NCBI RefSeq assembly: GCF_913776295.1
Contig: NZ_CAJYOJ010000045.1
Location: 86,913-150,912, forward strand
Reading direction: 5' to 3'
DNA length: 64,000 nt
Source of the DNA: an uncultured Pedobacter sp.
Lineage (GTDB): Bacteria > Bacteroidota > Bacteroidia > Sphingobacteriales > Sphingobacteriaceae
A program made the position numbers and the translations under genes. The notes beneath the pieces were generated by a model. The model was not told the DNA's origin. It searched no databases and was given only the letters and a program-made list of their open reading frames with translations. Positions 56,121-64,000 of this stretch are shown here, piece by piece (positions within the stretch are counted from its first letter, which is position 1; each line of letters begins with the position of its first letter).

Positions 56121-56306
56121 CTATAAAGAGTTGATCCACTTTACCAGTTCATCTCTCCCTTTTCCAGTTTTCTGTTGCAGTTTGCCCAATAACTCGTCAT
56201 CCTGCCCTTGTTCATGTTTTAAATCGTCGTCTGTTAAATCAGCATAGGCTTGTTTAACTTTTCCTTTTATTTCGTTCCACTTTCCTTTTAATTCTAACTT
56301 ATCCAT
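56121..56306 (-). CDS. CsbD-family stress protein
   Basis: The 61-residue protein ([40 protein letters not shown]) is the CsbD fold: a small, hydrophilic, helical protein induced under general stress. It is intact and at family length. Its start is fixed by the short frame. Confidence 0.9.
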   Translation of the reverse strand: MDKLELKGKWNEIKGKVKQAYADLTDDDLKHEQGQDDELLGKLQQKTGKGRDELVKWINSL

Positions 56307-56395
56307 AGGTTCTATTTAATAATTAGTTCTGAAATAAGAACACCGATCATTTTCATTTGTTTTAAAAACGGCTTCTTACACAAAACCAATTAGTG

Positions 56396-56770
56396 CTACC
56401 TACCTGATTTGAGCTTGATTGCATAGGAAACAGTTTTAGTATTCCCATTAAGATCCACCACTTTCAATTTTATATTGGAATCTATTACCTGTGTACCAGT
56501 TGATGTGGTAAAAATTGTAACGTGGCTTGTTCCCTGTCCATCAGTTATTGTACCTATATTAGATGGCAGTGTCCAGGTAAGCGTAGCACCGGATGGTATG
56601 TTTTTACCTGAATAAATATATTCCACCCCTCCCCTGGAAATTGTAGTTGGTCCGGTTATACTTGTATATATAGCCGGAATATCCGTAATCCCGGTTTCAG
56701 ACAATATCCAATCAGCATATGAAGAGACACGGGCATATCCTTTTGCGCCCACATTGCAATCGCCCCGAAG
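56396..56770 (-). pseudogene. C-terminal fragment of a secreted trypsin-like protease with a PKD/Ig-like tail
   Basis: The minus-strand frame starts inside a protease: CNVGAKGYARVSSYADWILS is the final helix and strand of a trypsin-like domain. An Ig- or PKD-like domain follows (SRGGVEYIYSGKNIPSGATL, WTLPSNIGTITDGQGTSHVT). The catalytic triad part is missing and the frame abuts an unrelated SusD fragment at about 56770. No proper start exists. Confidence 0.75.
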
Positions 56771-56799
56771 GCACTGGCGCCAGAACAGGCTTTTTTACT

Positions 56800-57150
56800 A
56801 AAAAATGGTACAGCTTTTATGATAATATACCGGTTTGCAGAATTACCGAACAATACCTGATCCGTGCAGAATGTAACGTTAGGTTAGGTACCAGCGTTGG
56901 CGCTACCCCTGCTGATGACATTAATATACTGAGAACCAGGGCTGGATTGGGAAATGTGGTACCTACCCTGACCATCATTTTAAACGAGCGCGAAAAGGAA
57001 CTGGATTATGAAGGTTTCAGGCTTCATGATTACAAACGCACCAAACGATCTATAGGCACTTTTGCTTATGATGATCCTAAATTGGTTTTTCCGATTCCTA
57101 ACCGGGAAATAAATGTGAATAAAGCTTTAAAACAAAACCCAGGTTATTAA
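56800..57150 (+). pseudogene. C-terminal fragment of a SusD-family protein
   Basis: The plus-strand frame gives IPVCRITEQYLIRAECNVRL, NILRTRAGLGN, LNEREKELDYEGFRLHDYKR and LVFPIPNREINVNKALKQNP, the last third of a RagB/SusD lipoprotein, ending properly at 57150. The N-terminal two thirds and the partner SusC are absent. Upstream it meets the protease fragment head to head. Confidence 0.85.
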
Positions 57151-57170
57151 CGCTAATGTTTATAAGCAAT

Positions 57171-57207
57171 GAAGCCTCCCTGCTTTACATCAGGGAGGCT
57201 TCATTTT
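57171..57207. terminator. Bidirectional terminator between the SusD fragment and acs
   Basis: GAAGCCTCCCTG and CAGGGAGGCTTC form a perfect 12-bp stem around an eight-base loop, with a T run to the right (ATTTTT). It serves the convergent acs gene on the other strand. Confidence 0.85.
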
Positions 57208-57220
57208 TAAAATTTATTTA

Positions 57221-59116
57221 CTAGAGTTTCTTAGCAGCTTCAATAATTTCTTCTACCACCCCCGGATCGAGCAAGGTAGAGGTATCGCCTAAATTACCGG
57301 TATCGCCTTCGGCAATTTTGCGTAAAATCCGGCGCATAATTTTGCCCGAACGTGTTTTGGGCAAACCAGATACAAACAAAATTTTATCAGGCTTGGCGAT
57401 GGCTCCGATTACGCGCGTAACCGTTTGCAAGATATCTTTTTTAGATAATTCAGCTTCGCCATGCATATCAGGATAAATAACAAAAGCATAAATGCCCTGC
57501 CCCTTTACATCATGCGGATAGCCCACTACGGCACTTTCTACCACACCGGCATGCATGTTAATGGCATTTTCAACTTCTGCAGTACCGATTCTATGCCCCG
57601 AAACGTTTAATACATCATCAACGCGTCCCGTAATCCGGTAATAACCATCTTCATCACGCAAACAGCCGTCGCCGGTAAAATATAAATTCTCGTAGGTAGA
57701 GAAATAAGTTTGTTTGCAACGTTCGTGGTCGCCATAGGTGGTACGCAGCATACCCGGCCACGGGAATTTAATGCAAAGGTTTCCCATTACCCCGTTTCCT
57801 TCAATTTCATTACCGTTTTCATCGACCAAAATCGGCTGGATGCCCGGTAAGGGCAAGGTAGCAAAACTAGGTTTGGTTGGGGTTACGGTTGCTATAGGTG
57901 AAATCATGATTCCACCGGTTTCGGTTTGCCACCAGGTATCCACAATAGGCGCTTTGCCATGTCCGATCTTCTCATCGAACCAATGCCAGGCTTCTTCGTT
58001 AATCGGCTCCCCTACCGAGCCTAAAACGCGTATGGAACTTAAATCTTTACCTTCGAGCGGATCATCGCCATAACTCATTAAAGAGCGGATAGCCGTAGGC
58101 GCCGTGTATAAAGTATTTACTTTGTATTTTTCTACAATATCCCAGAAACGTGATGGGCTTGGGTAGGTAGGGATACCTTCGAAAAGTACCGAAGTTGCCC
58201 CCTGCGAAAGCGGACCGTAAACAATATAGGAGTGCCCGGTAATCCAGCCAATATCGGCCGTGCAGAAATAAACTTCACCAGGCTGATAATTGAATACATT
58301 GGCAAAGGTATAACCGGCATAAACCATGTAACCGCCACAGGTATGTACCACACCCTTAGGTTTGCCGGTAGAGCCGGAGGTATACAAAATGAAGAGGATG
58401 TCTTCAGCATCCATTTCTTCCGCTTCGCAGATATCGTTTACGTGTTTAACTTCATCTTCCCACCATACATCGCGTCCCTTCAACATCGAAACAGGCGTAC
58501 GCACATGGGTTAACACGATACATTTCTCTACTGTTGGGCAACCGATCAGTGCATCGTCGATTACATCTTTTAAAGGAATCTGTTTGTTGCCACGATAAGC
58601 ACCATCAGCCGTAATTACCACTTTACACTGCGAATCGTTAATCCGATCGGCAATGGATTTAGCAGAAAAGCCACCAAAAATAACCGAATGTACCGCACCG
58701 ATACGCGCACAGGCCAAAACAGCTATAGCCAGTTCGGGCACCATGGGCATATAAATGCAGATCCGGTCGCCTTTTTTGGCCCCATTGCGTTTTAACACAT
58801 TGGCAAAACGGCAAACACGCTCATGCAGCATTTTATAGGTATAGATAACACTTTCTTCTTCCGGGTTGTTCGGCTCCCAAATAATGGCAGGTTTATCGCC
58901 ATTGGCGGCAAGATGCCGGTCTAAACAATTTTCGGTGATGTTAAGCTTTGCCCCTTCAAACCATTTGATATCGGGTTCGTTAAAGTTCCAGGATAATACC
59001 TTAAACCAGGGTTTGCGCCATTGAAAGTTCTGCGCCACTTCGCCCCAAAACTGCTCAGGGTTTTCTACGCTTTTCTTATAATCTTCTTCGTATTGTTTAA
59101 AAGAGGTAATTTGCAT
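57221..59116 (-). CDS. acs: Acetyl-coenzyme A synthetase
   Basis: The 631-residue enzyme turns acetate, ATP and CoA into acetyl-CoA through acetyl-AMP. Marks are ILYTSGSTGKPKGVVHTCGG (the P-loop), TWWQTETGG (substrate pocket), the FTGDGCLRDEDGYYRITGRV hinge, and the C-terminal SGLPKTRSGKIMRRILRKIA with the lysine acetylated in regulated Acs enzymes. Length and start are normal. It is monocistronic, with a terminator shared with the fragment downstream. Confidence 0.97.
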   Translation of the reverse strand: MQITSFKQYEEDYKKSVENPEQFWGEVAQNFQWRKPWFKVLSWNFNEPDIKWFEGAKLNITENCLDRHLAANGDKPAIIWEPNNPEEESVIYTYKMLHERVCRFANVLKRNGAKKGDRICIYMPMVPELAIAVLACARIGAVHSVIFGGFSAKSIADRINDSQCKVVITADGAYRGNKQIPLKDVIDDALIGCPTVEKCIVLTHVRTPVSMLKGRDVWWEDEVKHVNDICEAEEMDAEDILFILYTSGSTGKPKGVVHTCGGYMVYAGYTFANVFNYQPGEVYFCTADIGWITGHSYIVYGPLSQGATSVLFEGIPTYPSPSRFWDIVEKYKVNTLYTAPTAIRSLMSYGDDPLEGKDLSSIRVLGSVGEPINEEAWHWFDEKIGHGKAPIVDTWWQTETGGIMISPIATVTPTKPSFATLPLPGIQPILVDENGNEIEGNGVMGNLCIKFPWPGMLRTTYGDHERCKQTYFSTYENLYFTGDGCLRDEDGYYRITGRVDDVLNVSGHRIGTAEVENAINMHAGVVESAVVGYPHDVKGQGIYAFVIYPDMHGEAELSKKDILQTVTRVIGAIAKPDKILFVSGLPKTRSGKIMRRILRKIAEGDTGNLGDTSTLLDPGVVEEIIEAAKKL

Positions 59117-59405
59117 CGCTCGTTTTTATATTTTGGATTTCGTGGCAGCTAATTTAAAGAAATAATGCCAATGAAAAATAGGCTTATCGTATCAAAATGG
59201 AGATCAAATGTTAAGTGCATCATCAATTTAAGAGCTGGTGATTTAAATATCCGGAATAATAAACCTGGCTTAGGCCTTTAGCGATTGTAAATATTAATTA
59301 TAAAAAATAATTAGCTAGGCTATTGCTGTTTACAATTATTATTCGGATATTTGCAAACTCTTAAAAAAATTAAGCGGACGATATTAACAACTATATTTAC
59401 AAGTC

Positions 59406-59639
59406 ATGTCAAGAGTTTGTGATTTAACAGGAAAAAAAGCAATGGTAGGTAACAACGTTTCTCACTCGAACGTTAAAACCAAACGCAAATTTTACCCAAA
59501 CCTACAACTTCAGAAATTTTATATCCCTGAAGAAAACCGTTGGATTACGTTGAAAGTTTCTACTTCAGCGATCAAAACCATCAATAAAGTGGGCATCAGC
59601 GAAGCAATTAACCGTTTCGTAAAAAAAGGATTTTTGTAA
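59406..59639 (+). CDS. rpmB: Large-subunit ribosomal protein L28
   Basis: The 77-residue protein ([20 protein letters not shown] ... [10 protein letters not shown]) is L28 at full length. It lies 45 bp before rpmG. A near-consensus -7 box TATATTTA sits at about 59392-59399, 14 bp before the start, so the leader is very short or the box is not used. Confidence 0.97.
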   Translation: MSRVCDLTGKKAMVGNNVSHSNVKTKRKFYPNLQLQKFYIPEENRWITLKVSTSAIKTINKVGISEAINRFVKKGFL

Positions 59640-59683
59640 AAAACATTAACTGTTGAGATTAACAGTTTTCAATTTATATTAAA

Positions 59684-59866
59684 ATGGCAAAAAAAGGTAA
59701 CAGAGTTCAGGTTATTTTAGAATGTACTGAACATAAAGAAAGTGGCATGCCAGGTATGTCTAGATATATTTCTACCAAAAACCGTAAAAATACGACTGAA
59801 AGATTAGAATTGAAAAAATTCAATCCAGTATTGAGAAAAGTAACCGTACATAAAGAGATTAAATAA
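59684..59866 (+). CDS. rpmG: Large-subunit ribosomal protein L33
   Basis: The 60-residue protein ([20 protein letters not shown] ... [20 protein letters not shown]) is L33. It has only one cysteine and no CxxC pairs, so it is the zinc-free form. It follows rpmB in the usual Bacteroidetes order. Confidence 0.97.
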   Translation: MAKKGNRVQVILECTEHKESGMPGMSRYISTKNRKNTTERLELKKFNPVLRKVTVHKEIK

Positions 59867-59948
59867 GGCTGAAGGTAAAAGGTTTAAGTTTGAGGGTTTA
59901 ACCATTCATCCAATCCTTCTATCATTCAATCATTAAATTTATAAGAAC

Positions 59949-60104
59949 ATGGCAAAGAAAGTAGTTGCAACCCTTAAAACAGGTACAGGTAAAGAATATT
60001 CGAAAGTAATTACGATGGTAAAATCACCAAAAACAGGTGCTTACTCATTCAAAGAACTTATCGTACATAACGACCACGTAAAAGATGCTATCGCATCTAA
60101 ATAA
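59949..60104 (+). CDS. DUF4295 ribosome-linked small protein
   Basis: ATG at 59949 gives 51 residues (MAKKVVATLKTGTGKEYSKV, ending IASK), below the usual size cut-off. The lysine-rich DUF4295 family always follows rpmG in Bacteroidetes and precedes ftsY, so a ribosome or co-translational role is likely, but its function is not known to me. Confidence 0.9.
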   Translation: MAKKVVATLKTGTGKEYSKVITMVKSPKTGAYSFKELIVHNDHVKDAIASK

Positions 60105-60133
60105 GGTTAATATTTTTAACATAAAATATTACA

Positions 60134-60167
60134 GGCCGTTCCGTTTTTAACCGGAAGGGCTTTTTTT
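60134..60167 (+). terminator. Terminator-like hairpin between the small protein and ftsY
   Basis: GGCCGTTCCG and CGGAAGGGC pair with a one-base mismatch, followed by seven T. It may trim the ribosomal transcript, with partial read-through into ftsY, whose ATG is 19 bp further on. Confidence 0.7.
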
Positions 60168-60185
60168 GTTATATCAAATTTAGAT

Positions 60186-61148
60186 ATGGGTTTATTCGAT
60201 TTTTTCAAAAAGAAAGAAACTGCGCCTGAAGCTCAGGAAGCGCTGGATAAAGGTTTAGAGAAAACCAAAGACGGTTTCTTTAATAAAATTACCAAAGCCG
60301 TAGCAGGAAAATCTTCTGTTGATGATGAAGTACTCGATAATCTGGAAGAGGTTTTGGTTACCTCTGATGTAGGTGTAAGTACCACCTTAAAAATCATCAA
60401 ACGCATTGAAGAGCGTGTGGCCAAAGATAAATACCTCAATACTTCTGAATTAAATTTTATCCTGCGTGACGAAATTCAATTGTTGCTATCAGAAAACAAC
60501 AGCAATGATTTCCGTCAGTTCGAATATGGCGATCATAAGCCTTATGTAATTATGGTGGTGGGTGTAAATGGCGTGGGTAAAACCACCACCATTGGTAAAC
60601 TGGCGCATAAACTTAAAGAATCAGGCTTAAAGGTTGTTTTAGGCGCCGCCGATACCTTTAGGGCTGCAGCCGTTGACCAGATTAAACTTTGGGGCGAACG
60701 TGTAGGTGTAAGAGTGGTGGCACAGGCCATGGGCTCGGATCCTGCCTCAGTTGCTTTTGATACCCTGCAATCGGCCGTGGCCAATAATGAGGACGTAGTG
60801 ATTATCGATACCGCAGGCCGTTTGCACAACAAAATCGGTTTGATGAACGAGCTGGGCAAGATTAAGCAGGTGATGCAAAAGGTAGTGCCAGGTGCACCGC
60901 ACGAAATTTTACTGGTATTAGATGCCTCTACCGGGCAAAATGCCTTCGAGCAATGCAAACAATTTACTGAAGCTACCGATGTTAACGCATTGGCCATTAC
61001 TAAATTGGATGGAACGGCCAAAGGCGGCGTGGTGATCGGGATTTCTGATCAGTTTAAAATTCCGGTTAAATATATTGGCGTTGGAGAGAAAATAGGCGAT
61101 TTACAGCTTTTCGATAAAAAAGATTTTGTGAATAGTTTGTTTAAGTAA
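60186..61148 (+). CDS. ftsY: Signal recognition particle receptor FtsY
   Basis: The 320-residue protein has a short acidic N-terminus, the N domain (33-110) and the G domain with GVNGVGKTTT (126-135), the DTAGR loop (near 210), TKLDGTAKGG (near 277-286) and the I-box between. It is the GTPase that docks ribosome-SRP complexes at the membrane. The N-terminal A domain is nearly missing, as usual in Bacteroidetes. It lies in the rpmB-rimO block. Confidence 0.97.
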   Translation: MGLFDFFKKKETAPEAQEALDKGLEKTKDGFFNKITKAVAGKSSVDDEVLDNLEEVLVTSDVGVSTTLKIIKRIEERVAKDKYLNTSELNFILRDEIQLLLSENNSNDFRQFEYGDHKPYVIMVVGVNGVGKTTTIGKLAHKLKESGLKVVLGAADTFRAAAVDQIKLWGERVGVRVVAQAMGSDPASVAFDTLQSAVANNEDVVIIDTAGRLHNKIGLMNELGKIKQVMQKVVPGAPHEILLVLDASTGQNAFEQCKQFTEATDVNALAITKLDGTAKGGVVIGISDQFKIPVKYIGVGEKIGDLQLFDKKDFVNSLFK

Positions 61149-61208
61149 GCGCAAGCGTATGATTTCACAGATTTATGTGATTTCATAGATTTTTATATAG
61201 ATTTAGGT

Positions 61209-61583
61209 ATGATCGAATATGAAAAAGATACGCTAACACAAAAGATTATCGGCTGCTGTTATGAAGTTCATAATCAGTTAGGTCCAGGCTTTTTAGAGAA
61301 AATCTATGCGAATGCACTAAAAATTAAACTCCAGCAAGCAAGTTTAAACTTCATTGCAGAAAAGGAATTTAATGTAATATTTGAGCATATTATTATTGGG
61401 AAATTCAGATGCGATCTTTTTGTTGAAGATAAGGTAATTGTAGAATTGAAATCCGTGACGGGATACCAACCTAAGTTATTTCAAAGTCAACTTATCTCAT
61501 ACTTAAAAGCCAGCAAAATTAAAACAGGATTATTGATTAACTTTGGCAATACAAAATGCGAAGTAAAACGACTGTCCGTTTAA
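61209..61583 (+). CDS. GxxExxY protein
   Basis: The 124-residue protein shows the name motif GPGFLEKIY (residues 26-34), then EKEFNVIFEHIIIGKFRCDL and DLFVEDKVIVELKSVTGYQP. The D/E-x-K-like end (VELKSV) suggests a PD-(D/E)XK nuclease-like fold. Its role is unknown. It stands between ftsY and rimO, alone on the short spacer. Confidence 0.85.
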   Translation: MIEYEKDTLTQKIIGCCYEVHNQLGPGFLEKIYANALKIKLQQASLNFIAEKEFNVIFEHIIIGKFRCDLFVEDKVIVELKSVTGYQPKLFQSQLISYLKASKIKTGLLINFGNTKCEVKRLSV

Positions 61584-61646
61584 ATATATCATCGGTACTC
61601 ACCTAAATCGGTGTAATCATTTTATATCGGTGCTATCACACATAAC

Positions 61647-62978
61647 ATGAATACCAAAACAATAAAAAAAACAACCATTAAACAACCTAAAATCAATGTG
61701 ATTACCTTAGGCTGTTCAAAAAACATATACGATTCGGAAGTATTGATGGGCCAGTTGCGCGGCAACAACCTCAACGTTACCCACGAATCAGACAAAATGG
61801 GAAAAGATGATATCGTGGTGATTAATACCTGCGGTTTTATTGATAATGCCAAACAGGAATCAATTGATACCATTCTGCAGTTTAGCGAACTGAAAGAAGC
61901 CGGCAAAATTGGCAAAGTGGTGGTTACGGGCTGCCTTTCTGAGCGTTATAAACCCGAGCTGGAATCGGAAATTACCAACGTAGATGCCTTTTTTGGCACC
62001 AACGATTTACAAAATATTTTACATGAACTGGGTGCCAATTACAAACATGAGCTGATTGGCGAACGTTTACTCACCACCCCATCGCACTTTGCTTACTTTA
62101 AAATTGCAGAGGGCTGTAACCGCCCATGCTCGTTCTGCGCTATTCCTTTAATGCGTGGCAAACACATGAGTAAACCGATGGAAGAATTGGTTAACGAAGC
62201 TAAAATACTGGCTAAAAACGGCACTAAGGAATTAATTTTAATTGCGCAGGATCTTACCTATTATGGCTTAGACCTGTATGGCGTGCGCAAGCTGGATGAA
62301 TTGATGCGTCGCCTGTCAGATGTACCTGGTATCGAATGGATCCGCCTGCAATACGCCTACCCTTCTGGTTTCCCGATGGAAATTCTGGATGCCATGAATG
62401 AGCGCGATAATATCTGCAAATATCTGGATATGCCCTTACAGCACATTACCGATAACATGTTAAAATCGATGCGCCGCGGCACCACTAAGCAAAAAACCAT
62501 CGACCTGGTTAACCAGATCAGGGATAAAGTGCCTAATATTGCCATGCGTACCACCTTGATATGCGGCTACCCGGGCGAAACAGAACGGGATTTCGAAGAA
62601 ATGAAGGAATGGGTTGCCGAAACCAAATTTGATCGTTTGGGCTGCTTTACTTACTCACATGAAGAAAAAACACATGCCCACACCTTGGTTGACGACGTCC
62701 CTGAAGAAGTAAAACAACAACGGGTAGACGAGATCATGGAAATACAGCAAGGCATTTCATTTGATATTAACCAGGAAAAAGTAGGCAAAACCTTTAAGGT
62801 ATTGGTTGATAAAAAAGAAGGAGATTTCTTTGTCGGCAGAACCGAATTCGACTCGCCGGAAGTTGATAATGAAGTGCTAATAGACGCGGCAACAGGTTAC
62901 GCAGCCAATGGAAGCTTTGTAAAGGTAAAAGTTGACCGGGCAGAAGATTTCGATTTATACGGAACAATCGTTCAATAG
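61647..62978 (+). CDS. rimO: Ribosomal protein S12 methylthiotransferase RimO
   Basis: The 443-residue radical-SAM enzyme adds a methylthio group to an aspartate of ribosomal protein S12. The N-terminal cluster is bound by C23, C62 and C96 (TLGCSKN, INTCGF, VTGCL), and the radical-SAM cluster by CNRPCSFC (C157, C161, C164). The C-terminal TRAM domain (VLVDKKEGDFFVGRTEFDSP) binds the target. RimO and MiaB differ mainly in length and the TRAM end; TLGCSKNIYDSE is RimO-like. Confidence 0.95.
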   Translation: MNTKTIKKTTIKQPKINVITLGCSKNIYDSEVLMGQLRGNNLNVTHESDKMGKDDIVVINTCGFIDNAKQESIDTILQFSELKEAGKIGKVVVTGCLSERYKPELESEITNVDAFFGTNDLQNILHELGANYKHELIGERLLTTPSHFAYFKIAEGCNRPCSFCAIPLMRGKHMSKPMEELVNEAKILAKNGTKELILIAQDLTYYGLDLYGVRKLDELMRRLSDVPGIEWIRLQYAYPSGFPMEILDAMNERDNICKYLDMPLQHITDNMLKSMRRGTTKQKTIDLVNQIRDKVPNIAMRTTLICGYPGETERDFEEMKEWVAETKFDRLGCFTYSHEEKTHAHTLVDDVPEEVKQQRVDEIMEIQQGISFDINQEKVGKTFKVLVDKKEGDFFVGRTEFDSPEVDNEVLIDAATGYAANGSFVKVKVDRAEDFDLYGTIVQ

Positions 62979-62990
62979 AAATGATTAGCA

Positions 62991-63028
62991 AAAAGTCCCA
63001 AAAGTTTAACTTCCGGGACTTTTTGTTT
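62991..63028 (+). terminator. Terminator after rimO
   Basis: AAAAAGTCCC and GGGACTTTTT form a 10-bp stem around a loop of about 15 bases, followed by a GTTTT tail. It closes the rimO transcript. Confidence 0.85.
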
Positions 63029-63091
63029 TAAGACTACCTATTAAGTCATCCGGCTCCGGATGAAAATCACAGCTTAGGATATTTGCCTTAA

Positions 63092-63433
63092 TTAGTTTTT
63101 AGAAGCTGGTCTGTTTCTAATCTGGCTTGGCTTTAACCAGATTTTGGCTCCCTTAGCGTTTACGTAATATTTCTCGTTTTTTCCGTTAATATAAACATCA
63201 GAACCGTCTGGTGCCATTTTACCTTTCCAGGTTTTATCAGCTACTTTCGAACTACCTTTTACCGCTACCTCGGCCGTTTTATTACCTACCGATTTAGCCC
63301 CTTTACCAATGGCTTTTCCGGTTTTGTCTAATGCCCTACCTACTTCAGTTTTTTTCTCTTGTGCGTTTACGCTAAGGGTTACACCGCCAAATAAGGCCAT
63401 TGTTAATAAACCCATTACTAATTTCTTTTTCAT
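63092..63433 (-). CDS. Hypothetical secreted protein
   Basis: The 113-residue protein has a signal peptide (KLVMGLLTMALFGGVTLSVN, cut near NAQ) and a basic, lysine- and glycine-rich mature part (RALDKTGKAIGKGAKSVGNK), ending in VYINGKNEKYYVNAKGAKIW. The repeated G-K pattern recalls small glycine-rich periplasmic proteins. No function is known. Confidence 0.75.
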   Translation of the reverse strand: MKKKLVMGLLTMALFGGVTLSVNAQEKKTEVGRALDKTGKAIGKGAKSVGNKTAEVAVKGSSKVADKTWKGKMAPDGSDVYINGKNEKYYVNAKGAKIWLKPSQIRNRPASKN

Positions 63434-64000
63434 GACAGCTATATTTTTTATTTTAACTGATAACAGTTGACGGTAACATTTGTTTTATTTCTGTTACATA
63501 AGTAGAGATAATGTTTTAAAATATTATTTTTTAAGCAGATAGTACAAGGTATATTATTATTTAATAAAAGTTTATCTTATAAAAGTCTGCTTAGCCTAAT
63601 TCGGCGTGGTTTCTTACACCGGCCCCTGTTCAATAAACCTTATTGAAGCGGCTATCCTTTTTGGTGCAGAAACCAAAATATGCCTACACACCTCCACAAA
63701 AAGATAATAGCGGAAAGAAGGACTGCACCAACCGAAAGGCAAAGAAACCTGATTTACAAATGATTTTTATTACTTTTTTTGGAGCGCAACAACTGTGGCA
63801 ACTATTGAGGTTTGTTCCCGTTCTCCGCTATATCCCTCGCTGCGCTTCAGGGATGCCGCTGCGCCCGCCCGCCCAATGTCGTTAAGTTAAGCTATATCCC
63901 TCTGTACATCAAAGGTTTTCTCTTTTCTTTATAGACCTTAATTCTTTTGAAGCTTCTATTGGATCTAACTATATCCGTGCAATTCTTTAATAACTTTAGG
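63434..64000. other. Non-coding end of the window, possible dispersed repeat
   Basis: AT-rich to about 63780, then a GC-richer piece (63780-63900, with CTCGCTGCGCTTCAGGGATG) that looks repeat-like; the plus-strand 80-codon frame at 63643 has no sense. Two copies of CTATATCCCTC occur (63828, 63891). Confidence 0.35.

Noticed and set aside
63643..63885. 80-codon plus-strand frame near the window end
   Set aside because: The composition is not coding-like, and its second half lies in a repeat-like GC-rich patch.

Overview
The window looks like a chromosomal stretch of a Sphingobacteriaceae bacterium, most likely Pedobacter-like. This rests on paired SusC/SusD genes, a type IX secretion sorting domain, TAnnTTTG promoter boxes, the rpmB-rpmG-DUF4295-ftsY-rimO block and a surE-(membrane protein)-lpxB block. 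No database search was possible. Family names come from motifs, length and gene order.

Layout. 1-4.3 kb: 5' part of a SusC receptor gene and a LacI-type regulator, with LacI-like palindromes in front of both. 4.4-6.9 kb: lpxB, a small membrane protein and surE. 7.0-10.0 kb: a secreted M16 peptidase. 10.1-10.9 kb: a non-coding stretch with an 11-bp tandem repeat and a REP-like palindrome. 10.9-16.2 kb: a TlpA-SusC-SusD operon. 16.2-17.7 kb: REP-like palindromes and a strongly folding element.

17.7-31.8 kb is an AT-rich defence island made of two convergent operons that share a hairpin. The right operon, read leftward, runs DUF4007 (SspB-like), large P-loop ATPase (SspC-like), PP-loop sulfurtransferase (SspD-like), DUF262 protein and SIR2 protein. 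The left operon, read rightward, runs HTH regulator, two small proteins, PLD-nuclease/helicase fusion, 70-aa protein, zinc-hook SMC-like ATPase and three small proteins. My reading is a single-strand DNA phosphorothioation system (SspBCD). In place of SspE it carries an HNH-less DUF262 sensor plus a separate SIR2 NADase-type effector. The left operon may be its SspFGH-like second arm. This is the main candidate for an undescribed system.

31.8-42.3 kb is a graveyard of broken genes. It holds two diverged copies of an HNH-nuclease tail with the same downstream gene tail, a frameshifted SUKH immunity gene, a broken small membrane gene and a UmuD-like gene with two in-frame stops. Among them stand an intact large T9SS surface protein and several small secreted proteins. 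42.3-44.0 kb is a lipoprotein gene. 44.5-48.3 kb encodes a three-subunit molybdenum hydroxylase (PaoABC/YagTSR-like).

48.4-57.2 kb holds a small HTH protein, tRNA-Pro(GGG), an AraC/DUF2147/NmrA group, GH130, CsbD and two abutting gene fragments (trypsin-like and SusD-like). 57.2-63.4 kb is conserved housekeeping: acs, rpmB, rpmG, DUF4295, ftsY, a GxxExxY protein and rimO, then a small secreted protein.
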